Shown here: piece by piece, positions 23,830 through 30,998 of the stretch
Layout of the letters: each line of letters begins with the position of its first letter
Numbering within the stretch: the first letter of the stretch is position 1
Source: Bacteroidales bacterium
GTDB lineage: Bacteria > Bacteroidota > Bacteroidia > Bacteroidales > UBA12077
Assembly (NCBI GenBank): GCA_030156305.1
Contig: JASGMZ010000004.1
Coordinates: 1 to 34,411, forward strand
Length of the DNA stretch: 34,411 bases
Direction: 5' to 3'
Notes under the pieces: generated by a model
Databases searched by the model: none
What the model was told of the DNA's origin: nothing
The model's input: the letters and a program-made list of their open reading frames with translations, nothing else
Translations under genes and position numbers: made by a program

Positions 23830-24044
23830 ATGAAACAAGAATATGTATATAGTGGCTATAAGAAAACGTCAATAACTGCGTTACGCTCGCATTGGCAACC
23901 AGTCATTTACGTCAGTAAACTCCTGGATGCCAATTCTTCGCAAGCCTTGTTCTTGACGTTTTTTATTACGCCACTAAAAAAACTGGCGTTTTCTAAGATG
24001 CACTATATATCTTATCTAACAAAAACAGAACAACACTTTATCCC
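23830..24044 (+). pseudogene. Second GIY-YIG gene, interrupted by a small inverted-repeat element and truncated
   Basis: At 23830 ATG begins M-K-Q-E-Y-V-Y, the start of a GIY-YIG protein. The element at 23852-24003 then intervenes. The frame resumes at 24009 with I-L-S-N-K-N-R-T-T-L-Y, nearly identical to I-M-S-N-K-N-R-T-T-L-Y of the intact upstream copy. After this the similarity ends, so the rest is deleted. Removing the element and one TATATA restores a continuous M-K-Q-E-Y-V-Y-I-L-S-N-K-N-R-T-T-L-Y. A reading frame of 86 codons (23812-24072) passes through the element by chance and is not a real gene. Confidence 0.85.
23852..24003. mobile_element. 152-bp MITE-like palindromic element, complete copy
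   Basis: The ends are GTGGCTATAAGAAAACGTCA (23852-23871) and, as reverse complement of 23984-24003, GTGCATCTTAGAAAACGCCA, matching at 15 of 20 positions. TATATA flanks both sides (23846-23851 and 24004-24009), consistent with a target duplication. A further copy of the end sequence lies inside the right part (TTGACGTT ... GCCACTA, 23953-23976), and the centre pairs (ATTGGCAACCAG with CTGGATGCCAAT), so a 127-base single-strand hairpin could form. It has no coding capacity, so it must depend on a transposase in trans. A second copy is at 34320. Confidence 0.8.
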
Positions 24045-24160
24045 GGATGCCCAAAGCTTTTTATCTGTATAATCTTAAAAATATTTTCCTAAACACCCTT
24101 GTTCTTTTTTGCTTTTTGTTTGTTTTTGTTAATTTTAGGTTCTGTTAAAATAATAAATGC

Positions 24161-26926
24161 ATGGGTAAAACACCTGAACAAATTGCACGTGAAAAGATTG
24201 ACCAAATGCTGATATCAGCGGGCTGGGTTGTTCAGGATATGAAAGATATCAACCTCGGGGCTTCGTTGGGTGTTATTGTCAGGGAATATCCTACCGAAAC
24301 AGGGCCGGCAGATTATATTATGTTTGTTAACCGTAATCCGGTGGGTGTGATCGAAGCTAAAAAAGAAGGAACTATATTAACTACTGTAGAAGAACAATCG
24401 GAGCGATATGCCACCAGCGGATTGAAATGGAATATCGATCAGCAAAAATTACCATTTATTTACGAAAGTACCGGAGTTATTACACGGTTTACAGATAATC
24501 GCGATCCGGTACCTCGTTCCAGGGAGATTTTTCATTTTCACAGGCCGGAAACACTGGAAGAATTAGTAAAACAAGAAAATTCCTTTCGCTACCGGTTAAG
24601 GAATGACATTCCGGTATTAAACCCTGAAGGGCTAAGAGCTTGCCAGGTAAATGCTATTACCAGGCTCGAAAAATCTTTTGCTGAAAATAAACCCAGGGCG
24701 CTCATTCAGATGGCCACCGGTTCGGGGAAAACATTTACAGCTATCACTTCGGTTTACCGGTTACTTAAATTTGCCCATGCAAAAAGAATTTTGTTTCTGG
24801 TGGATACCAAAAATCTGGGTGAACAAGCTGAACAGGAGTTTCAGGCATACAAGCCAAACGATGATAAACGTAAGTTTACCGAACTATATACAGTACAGCG
24901 GTTAAGCTCCTCATACATTAACCAAAGCTCGCAGGTTTGTATCAGTACGATACAGCGCATGTATTCTATTTTAAAAGGTGAAGAGCTTGACGAAACGGCC
25001 GAAGAACATTCGTTAAATGAAATAAAATTAAACAACGAAAATCCCAAAGAAGTGGTTTATAATCCGGATGTTCCGATAGAAACTTTCGATGTAATCATTA
25101 TTGATGAGTGCCACCGTTCTATTTATAATTTATGGAAACAGGTGCTCGATTATTTTGATGCTCTTCTGATTGGATTAACAGCTACACCCGATAATCGCAC
25201 TTTTGCTTTCTTTCACGAAAATGTGGTAAGCGAATATACCCATGAAGAAGCAATTGCCGACGGGGTAAATGTAGGATACGATATTTATACTATCGAAACG
25301 GAAATAACCCAAAATGGAGCAAAAATTGATGCCAAACAATTTGTGGATTTTCGCAGTAAGTTAACCCGTAAAAAACGTTGGGGGCAATTAGACGAAGAAG
25401 AAGAATATACGGGCAGGAATCTCGACCGTAATATTGTTAATCCAAGCCAGATAAGACAAGTTATACGCACATTTAAAGAAAAACTTTTAACTGAAATCTT
25501 TCCAAACCGCAAGGAAGTACCCAAAACCCTTATTTTTGCCAAAACCGACAGCCATGCCGATGATATTATTCAGATTGTGCGCGAAGAGTTTGGCGAAGGA
25601 AACCAGTTTTGTAAAAAAATCACCTATAAAATTGATGAGGATCCAAAATCCCTTTTAGCCTCGTTCCGAAATGCATACTATCCGCGTATTGCTGTTACGG
25701 TAGATATGATTGCCACCGGAACCGATGTAAAACCTTTAGAGGTGCTTTTGTTTATGCGCGATGTAAAGAGCAGAAACTACTTTGAGCAGATGAAAGGCCG
25801 CGGAACAAGAACCTACCGAAAGGATGACCTGCAAAAAGTAACGCCTTCGGCCGTTTCCAATAAAACACATTTTGTGATTGTGGATGCCATCGGCGTATGC
25901 AAATCGGTAAAAACCGAAAGCAGGGCACTGGAACGAAAAAAATCGGTCCCGCTTAAAGATCTGGTGATGAATGTAATGATGAATAACCGCGATGAAGATA
26001 CCTATACATCTCTTGCCGGGCGTTTGGGCCGAATAGAAAAGCAAATGACCCCTGAGGAAAAAAATCAATTTAAAGCTATTGCCGGTGGTAAAAGTATTCA
26101 CCAGGTAACCCATGAGCTCTTAAATGCCTACAATCCCGACTGTGCTATTGAAGAAACAAAAGCAAAATATCCCGAAACGGTTAATCTCGATGAGCAGGAA
26201 ATCCCGGCCGAAAGAGTAGAAGAAAGTAAGCAGGAATTGATAAATAAAGCAGGCAATGTATTTACCGGAGAGCTGTTGCAATATATCGAAAAAGTAAAAA
26301 CTGCACACGAGCAGATTATTGATACCGTAAACCTGGATAAAGTAAATTTTGCAGGTTTTTCGGACGATATGCAAGAGAAGGCCAAAGAAACCATCAAAAG
26401 CTTTGAGGCGTTTATTGAGGCGAATAAAGATGAAATTATTGCGCTTCGGATTTTTTACGATCAGCCTTATAAGCGCAGAAAGTTTTCTTATCAAATGATC
26501 AAAGAATTGCGCGGGAAATTGCTGCAAAGCAAACCCAATCTATCTATAATGACTGTTTGGGAAGCATATAAACGTTTGGAAAACAAACAAATATCGAACC
26601 CGGCCACCGAATTAACCGCATTGGTGGCTTTGGTAAGGCGTGCAATAGGGCTTGATACGGGCTTAACCCGGTTTGAAAGTACCGTAAATAATAATTTTAA
26701 ACAATGGGTGTTTACCAAAAATGCCGGTAATGTACAGTTTAGCAAAGAGCAAATGGAGTGGCTGCGGATGATGAAAGATTACATAGCCACCTCAATGAAT
26801 ATCGAAAAAGACGATTTTGACAACGAGCCCTTTGCCGAAAAAGGCGGGTTAATGAAAGTATGGAATATTTTTGGTGATCAACTGGAAGATATTGTAGAAG
26901 AATTAAATGTTGAATTAATTGCATAA
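24161..26926 (+). CDS. hsdR: Type I restriction enzyme R subunit HsdR
   Basis: This 921-residue protein has an N-terminal PD-(D/E)xK nuclease domain (G-P-A-D-Y-I then V-I-E-A-K, about residues 45-70). A superfamily 2 helicase/translocase follows, with Walker A A-T-G-S-G-K-T near 190, D-E-C-H near 313, L-T-A-T-P near 335, the late A-T-G-T-D-V motif near 520 and G-R-G-T-R-T near 548. The C-terminal third is helical, as in EcoEI-type HsdR, for assembly on the HsdM2S core. It translocates DNA with ATP and cuts unmodified DNA. It is the first gene of a plus-strand run whose matching hsdS and hsdM lie 1.8 and 5.7 kb downstream. Start ATG fits the family. Confidence 0.97.
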   Translation: MGKTPEQIAREKIDQMLISAGWVVQDMKDINLGASLGVIVREYPTETGPADYIMFVNRNPVGVIEAKKEGTILTTVEEQSERYATSGLKWNIDQQKLPFIYESTGVITRFTDNRDPVPRSREIFHFHRPETLEELVKQENSFRYRLRNDIPVLNPEGLRACQVNAITRLEKSFAENKPRALIQMATGSGKTFTAITSVYRLLKFAHAKRILFLVDTKNLGEQAEQEFQAYKPNDDKRKFTELYTVQRLSSSYINQSSQVCISTIQRMYSILKGEELDETAEEHSLNEIKLNNENPKEVVYNPDVPIETFDVIIIDECHRSIYNLWKQVLDYFDALLIGLTATPDNRTFAFFHENVVSEYTHEEAIADGVNVGYDIYTIETEITQNGAKIDAKQFVDFRSKLTRKKRWGQLDEEEEYTGRNLDRNIVNPSQIRQVIRTFKEKLLTEIFPNRKEVPKTLIFAKTDSHADDIIQIVREEFGEGNQFCKKITYKIDEDPKSLLASFRNAYYPRIAVTVDMIATGTDVKPLEVLLFMRDVKSRNYFEQMKGRGTRTYRKDDLQKVTPSAVSNKTHFVIVDAIGVCKSVKTESRALERKKSVPLKDLVMNVMMNNRDEDTYTSLAGRLGRIEKQMTPEEKNQFKAIAGGKSIHQVTHELLNAYNPDCAIEETKAKYPETVNLDEQEIPAERVEESKQELINKAGNVFTGELLQYIEKVKTAHEQIIDTVNLDKVNFAGFSDDMQEKAKETIKSFEAFIEANKDEIIALRIFYDQPYKRRKFSYQMIKELRGKLLQSKPNLSIMTVWEAYKRLENKQISNPATELTALVALVRRAIGLDTGLTRFESTVNNNFKQWVFTKNAGNVQFSKEQMEWLRMMKDYIATSMNIEKDDFDNEPFAEKGGLMKVWNIFGDQLEDIVEELNVELIA

Positions 26927-26940
26927 CTATATTCGTAAAA

Positions 26941-27846
26941 ATGAGTAGGAATAGCGAAAATATTCTTGAAAAACCTAAATCAGAATGGGGAGGGATTTGG
27001 ACTGAAAAGAAACTTGATGCATTTGCTAAATATGTTTCCGCCTATTTAAGAATAATGAATAGGAATAAGTATTGGAAAACTATTTATTTTGATGGTTTTG
27101 CAGGAAGCGGTACCAGAAAGTCAAATTGTAAATCTCCAATATACAGGCAGTTACTATTAACCGAACAGGAAGAAAGATTATATAAAGGTGCAGCTGAACG
27201 TGTACTTTCATTACCTGATAAATTAAAATTCGATTATCATTACTTCATTGATTCAAATGAAGAGTCTCTTAATAATTTAAAGGATAGATTATTAGATTTT
27301 CAGGAAAGTTATCAAAATCAATTTCAGTACAGGACAGGCGATTGTAATCAACACTTGTTGGATCTTTCTAAAGCTATGAAATCGAATAAAAATAAATACG
27401 CATCACTTGTTTTATTGGATCCGTTTGGTATGCAAATTAGTTGGGATTCTATTGAATCATTAAAAGAAACAAGAACAGATATTTGGATTTTGATTCCGAC
27501 AGGGGTAATTGTTAACCGATTGTTAGATAAATCTTGTCAGCTTAAAAATTCAAAGAAACTTCAATCTTTTTTTGGGCTAAGTAAAGATGAAATAATTGAG
27601 TATTTTTACCAGAAAGAAGTAAGGTCAACCTTATTCGGCGATGAAGAAGTTATAACAAAGGTTTCTAAACCAATTGAAAAAATTGCTGAATTATATTCGA
27701 AAAGATTAAAATCTATTTGGAAATTTGTGACAGATAAACCGTTAAGGTTAGAAAATTCAAGGGGTGTGCCGATTTTTCATTTTGTTTTTGCTTCAAATCA
27801 TCCGGCAGCAGTTAAAATTGCAAAAGAAATTATTAAAAGTTCATAA
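26941..27846 (+). CDS. tcmP: Three-Cys-motif partner protein TcmP
   Basis: This 301-residue protein matches TcmP: N-terminal W-T-E-K-K-L-D-A-F-A-K-Y, then Y-F-D-G-F-A-G-S-G (a methyltransferase-like glycine motif), Y-F-I-D-S-N-E-E as second strand, and L-V-L-L-D-P-F-G-M-Q-I-S-W in the middle. The fold resembles Rossmann-type methyltransferases, but activity is unproven. It begins 14 bases after hsdR and ends two bases before the start of the three-Cys protein gene, its family-defined partner, so the pair is cotranscribed. Its sequence is more AT-rich than hsdR and hsdM, which suggests separate acquisition. A DNA- or RNA-modifying role linked to the restriction system is inference. Confidence 0.88.
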   Translation: MSRNSENILEKPKSEWGGIWTEKKLDAFAKYVSAYLRIMNRNKYWKTIYFDGFAGSGTRKSNCKSPIYRQLLLTEQEERLYKGAAERVLSLPDKLKFDYHYFIDSNEESLNNLKDRLLDFQESYQNQFQYRTGDCNQHLLDLSKAMKSNKNKYASLVLLDPFGMQISWDSIESLKETRTDIWILIPTGVIVNRLLDKSCQLKNSKKLQSFFGLSKDEIIEYFYQKEVRSTLFGDEEVITKVSKPIEKIAELYSKRLKSIWKFVTDKPLRLENSRGVPIFHFVFASNHPAAVKIAKEIIKSS

Positions 27847-27848
27847 TT

Positions 27849-28571
27849 ATGGCAACAACAAAAATAGAATGGACAGAAAGTACATGGAATCCTGTAACAG
27901 GATGCACTAAAATATCAGCAGGTTGTAAGTTTTGTTATGCAGAAGTTATGACCAGACGTTTAAAAGCCATGGGACAGGAAAAATATCGTTACGGGTTTGA
28001 TTTAACTTTACATCCCGAAACGTTAAAAGAACCCTATACCTGGAGAAAATCAAGAATGATTTTCGTAAATTCCATGAGCGATCTTTTTCATAAAGATATT
28101 CCTGTAGATTATATTCAAAAGGTTTTTAAAGTAATAAAGGATAACCCACAGCATGTTTTTCAGGTATTAACTAAAAGAGCTGATGTGTTAAAGTTTTATG
28201 ATAGTGAAGGATTGCTTGAGTGGCCTCATAACTTATGGATGGGAGTAACTGTTGAAAACAATGATGCTGTTGATCGAATAGATAACTTAAGAAATACAGG
28301 AGCAAGAGTTAAATTTCTTTCTTGCGAACCTTTATTAAGTGATTTACCTAGATTGAATTTGAGTCATATTGACTGGGTAATTGTTGGTGGAGAAAGCGGG
28401 CGAACACCACGTCCAATGAAAGAAGAATGGGTGATTGATATTAAAAAGCAATGCCAGCAAGCAAATGTTGCTTTTTACTTTAAACAATGGGGCGGTACAA
28501 ACAAAAAGAAAGCGGGTAGAAAGTTAGAAGGTAAAGTTTATGCTGAAATGCCTGTGTTAAACGATTTATAA
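27849..28571 (+). CDS. Phage Gp37/Gp68-like three-Cys-motif protein (DUF5131 family)
   Basis: This 240-residue protein starts T-K-I-E-W-T-E-S-T-W-N-P-V-T-G-C, with Cys19, Cys26 and Cys29 arranged C-x6-C-x2-C-Y, the signature of Gp37/Gp68 (DUF5131) proteins. Later motifs are F-V-N-S-M-S-D-L-F-H, Q-V-L-T-K-R, W-M-G-V-T-V-E and V-I-V-G-G-E-S-G. The cysteine cluster and barrel-like strand pattern resemble radical-SAM enzymes, although the spacing differs from the classic C-x3-C-x2-C, so iron-sulfur chemistry is plausible but not shown. The family is found in phages and mobile islands, usually with TcmP next to it as here. The substrate is unknown. A CTTTGTG repeat block separates it from hsdS. 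Confidence 0.9.
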   Translation: MATTKIEWTESTWNPVTGCTKISAGCKFCYAEVMTRRLKAMGQEKYRYGFDLTLHPETLKEPYTWRKSRMIFVNSMSDLFHKDIPVDYIQKVFKVIKDNPQHVFQVLTKRADVLKFYDSEGLLEWPHNLWMGVTVENNDAVDRIDNLRNTGARVKFLSCEPLLSDLPRLNLSHIDWVIVGGESGRTPRPMKEEWVIDIKKQCQQANVAFYFKQWGGTNKKKAGRKLEGKVYAEMPVLNDL

Positions 28572-28573
28572 AA

Positions 28574-28668
28574 ACTTTGTGTCTCTTTGTGATTTTCCTT
28601 TGTGAAACTTTGTAGTAAATTTTTTTAAACCACAAAGGCGCACAAAGTACACACGAAGGCTCACAACG
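28574..28668. repeat. CTTTGTG-type imperfect inverted repeat between the three-Cys gene and hsdS
   Basis: Several CTTTGTG words (28574-28613) face ACAAAG/CACAAAG words (28630-28668), forming an imperfect inverted repeat around a T/A-rich centre. It resembles the block at 36-136. Being inside the operon, it could form an RNA hairpin between the two genes. Confidence 0.55.
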
Positions 28669-28688
28669 AATAAACAGGAAAATATAAA

Positions 28689-29921
28689 ATGAAATTACCA
28701 AAAGGGTGGATAAAGTCGAAATTTAAGGGAGTTTTACATAATATTTCCATTAATAATTTAAAAGTAAAGAAAAAGGATTATTTACTCCAAGGGAAGTTGC
28801 CTGTTATTGATCAAGGACAGGAGTTAATAGGTGGTTATACAAATAATATTGAAAATAAAATTGATGAAGAGCCACCTTTTATCATATTTGGTGATCATAC
28901 TAGAATTTTAAAATTTATTAATTTCAGTTTTGCACCAGGTGCTGACGGTGTAAAAGTTTTGAAGGCTAAGAATAATATAGATTCTAAATTGTTATATTAT
29001 TTTTTAAAAGTTATTATAAATAAGGTTCCCAATAAGGGTTATGCTAGGCATTTTCAATATTTAACAAAGGAAAATATCCCACTCCCCCCACTTCCCGAAC
29101 AACACCGCATTGTAAAAAAAATTGAAGAGCTGTTTAGCGAACTCGATAATGGCATAGAAAACCTGCAAAAAGCCAAAGAGCAAATAAATACCTACCGGCA
29201 ATCCGTTTTAAAAGCCGCGTTTGAAGGGAAATTGACTAATGAAAATGTTAAAAATGACGAGTTGCCAAAAGGGTGGAAGTGGCTGTCAATTAAAGATATT
29301 TGTTCTAAGGTAGAATATGGTTCATCGAAGAAATCAGAAAAAGAAGGTAGAATTCCAGTTCTTAGGATGGGGAATATTCAACATTATTTCTTTGATTGGA
29401 CTGATTTGGTTTATTCAAATGATGATGAAGAAATTACTAAATACAGATTAAAAAAGGGAGATGTTTTATTTAATAGAACAAATAGTCCTGAATTGGTTGG
29501 AAAAACTGCTATATATTTAGGAGAAAGAGAAGCAATTTTTGCAGGTTATTTAATTAGAATACATTACAATTCAGATATTAATCCAAAGTATTTAAATTAT
29601 TATCTAAACTCTCTGAATGCTAAGGAGTACGGAAATACAGTAAAAACTGATGGCGTGAATCAGTCTAATATAAATGGGCAGAGATTAAAAGGCTATCCTT
29701 TTCCTTATTGTAAAAAAGAGGAACAAAATAAAGTAGTCTCAGAAATCGAACAACGTTTCTCGGTAGCCGATAAACTGGAAGAAAGCATCGATCAAAGCCT
29801 GCAACAAGCCGAAACGTTGCGGCAAAGTATTTTAAAAAAAGCCTTTGAAGGCAAACTAGTTCCGCAGGACCCAAATGACGAGCCGGCAGAGAAATTGTTA
29901 GAAAAGATAAAAACCCCGTAA
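28689..29921 (+). CDS. hsdS: Type I restriction-modification specificity subunit HsdS
   Basis: This 410-residue protein has two target-recognition domains (about 1-135 and 190-345). Each begins L-P-K-G-W and is followed by a conserved helical spacer: P-L-P-E-Q-H-R-I-V-K-K-I-E-E-L-F-S-E-L near 136-155 with Y-R-Q-S-V-L-K-A-A-F-E-G-K-L, and a second set E-Q-N-K-V-V-S-E-I-E-Q-R-F near 343, ending in L-R-Q-S-I-L-K-K-A-F-E-G-K-L-V-P-Q-D. It selects a bipartite target sequence for the HsdM/HsdR complex. The recognition domains are visibly more AT-rich than the conserved helices, as expected where recognition modules are exchanged. It is full length. Confidence 0.96.
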   Translation: MKLPKGWIKSKFKGVLHNISINNLKVKKKDYLLQGKLPVIDQGQELIGGYTNNIENKIDEEPPFIIFGDHTRILKFINFSFAPGADGVKVLKAKNNIDSKLLYYFLKVIINKVPNKGYARHFQYLTKENIPLPPLPEQHRIVKKIEELFSELDNGIENLQKAKEQINTYRQSVLKAAFEGKLTNENVKNDELPKGWKWLSIKDICSKVEYGSSKKSEKEGRIPVLRMGNIQHYFFDWTDLVYSNDDEEITKYRLKKGDVLFNRTNSPELVGKTAIYLGEREAIFAGYLIRIHYNSDINPKYLNYYLNSLNAKEYGNTVKTDGVNQSNINGQRLKGYPFPYCKKEEQNKVVSEIEQRFSVADKLEESIDQSLQQAETLRQSILKKAFEGKLVPQDPNDEPAEKLLEKIKTP

Positions 29922-30177
29922 GAGTTTTCGGTTTGTAACCAGCAGTACAGATTGCAGTCAGAGCTCCGTAGATAAAGTAATATGTCAAAGAACAAAGATA
30001 TATTAAATCTAACTTAATGCCAGATGGCACAAAGAAAGGAGCGATCTGTTCCAAGCCCGCCACTACATGGCTCAATGGCTCATATTTTTAAACACTTTTG
30101 TTATAAACAGTACACTACTTCGTAGCTTTCTTTTTTATGTTTTTATCAGTAGTTTTGTATAAAATTTTGTAATAAAA

Positions 30178-30636
30178 ATGGCAAATACTTACACTCAGTT
30201 ATATATACAAATTGTATTTCCCGTAAAAAACAGGGAAAGTGTTATTCCACAAAAACATAAAGAAGAATTACATAAATATACTACTGGAATTATTCAAAAT
30301 CGTAATCATAAATTATTAGCTATTAATTATATGCCTTTTCATGCGCATATATTTATTGGCTATAAACCTGTTCAGGCACTACCTGATCTTGTTTGTGATA
30401 TAAAAGCAAATACCTCTAAATTTATAAATGATAAAAATTGGGTAATTGGACGTTTCAGCTGGCAGGAGGGCTATGGTGCTTTTTCATATTCCAGATCGCA
30501 CATCGATCATGTTATTCAGTACAAAATTAAACAGGAAGAACATCATAAAAAATCTTCATATAAAGACGAATACCTTAAATTATTAAAAAAATATGAGGTT
30601 AATTATGATGATAAATACCCGTTCAACTGGATATAA
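30178..30636 (+). CDS. Y1 (HUH) transposase, IS200/IS605 / REP-associated type
   Basis: The 152-residue length is normal for a single-domain Y1 transposase. The HUH motif is F-H-A-H-I-F-I-G (His55, His57) and the catalytic tyrosine is Tyr115 in I-Q-Y-K-I-K-Q, with the usual glutamine four residues later. Further typical segments are N-Y-M-P before the HUH and W-Q-E-G-Y-G-A-F-S. It cuts and rejoins single-stranded DNA at hairpins. No tnpB accompanies it, and I see no clear hairpin ends in the 256 bases upstream (29922-30177) beyond short ones such as GCCAGATGGC, so it may be a domesticated REP-associated (RAYT-like) copy. It lies between hsdS and hsdM. Confidence 0.9.
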   Translation: MANTYTQLYIQIVFPVKNRESVIPQKHKEELHKYTTGIIQNRNHKLLAINYMPFHAHIFIGYKPVQALPDLVCDIKANTSKFINDKNWVIGRFSWQEGYGAFSYSRSHIDHVIQYKIKQEEHHKKSSYKDEYLKLLKKYEVNYDDKYPFNWI

Positions 30637-30650
30637 ATATAAATATTACC

Positions 30651-30935
30651 ATGTACCAATTATCAAAAAAAAAAAATAAAATTACCAGCGAAATCAATGA
30701 AAAGAGGTTACAAACCGAATACAAAACCGGAATTTTACGCTGCAAAAAAATTTTGGATAACTGGAACCCCGATGCAATGGATAACTTTGAAACATACCAT
30801 AAACTTTATAAAACACTAACTGAATACGATAAACACTTTGCTTTTTGTTACGATTACATGAGTGGCTCAAAATATTTAAATGTTATAGCTTTACAGTTAG
30901 CCGATAAGGTTGGCTTAAAAGGCTTTTACCGATGA
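30651..30935 (+). CDS. Small hypothetical protein downstream of the transposase
   Basis: The 94 residues are rich in Lys, Tyr and Asp, and no domain is recognised. The sequence is predicted to be helical, with W-N-P-D-A-M-D-N-F-E-T-Y-H-K-L-Y-K-T-L near the middle and a C-terminal A-L-Q-L-A-D-K-V-G. There is no signal peptide or membrane helix. The start ATG lies 14 bases after the transposase stop, suggesting cotranscription. Codons 5-9 contain a run of 12 A, so a one-base slip would abolish the frame; the gene may be prone to frameshift. It could be a passenger of the mobile segment or part of the defence island; I cannot tell. Confidence 0.6.
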   Translation: MYQLSKKKNKITSEINEKRLQTEYKTGILRCKKILDNWNPDAMDNFETYHKLYKTLTEYDKHFAFCYDYMSGSKYLNVIALQLADKVGLKGFYR

Positions 30936-30998
30936 AACCAGGGATATAATTATTCGCTGGAGCAGAATAAATGAAAAAATCTAAATAATTTAAACAAG

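Noticed and set aside
23852..24003. The palindromic element as a CRISPR repeat or riboswitch
   Set aside because: There are only two distant copies and no spacers. The gene disruption and TATATA duplication show it is mobile DNA.
23812..24072. Open frame of 86 codons running through the palindromic element
   Set aside because: It reads across the inserted element and leaves the GIY-YIG frame afterwards. The true GIY-YIG remnant resumes in another frame at 24009, so the long frame is accidental.
26120..26527. Minus-strand frame within hsdR
   Set aside because: It is fully antisense to the HsdR C-terminal region, and its phenylalanine/leucine-rich composition is what antisense of AT-rich coding DNA gives.
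29665..30075. Minus-strand frame overlapping the 3' end of hsdS
   Set aside because: Most of it is antisense to the conserved HsdS C-terminus; the remainder shows no domain and no promoter.
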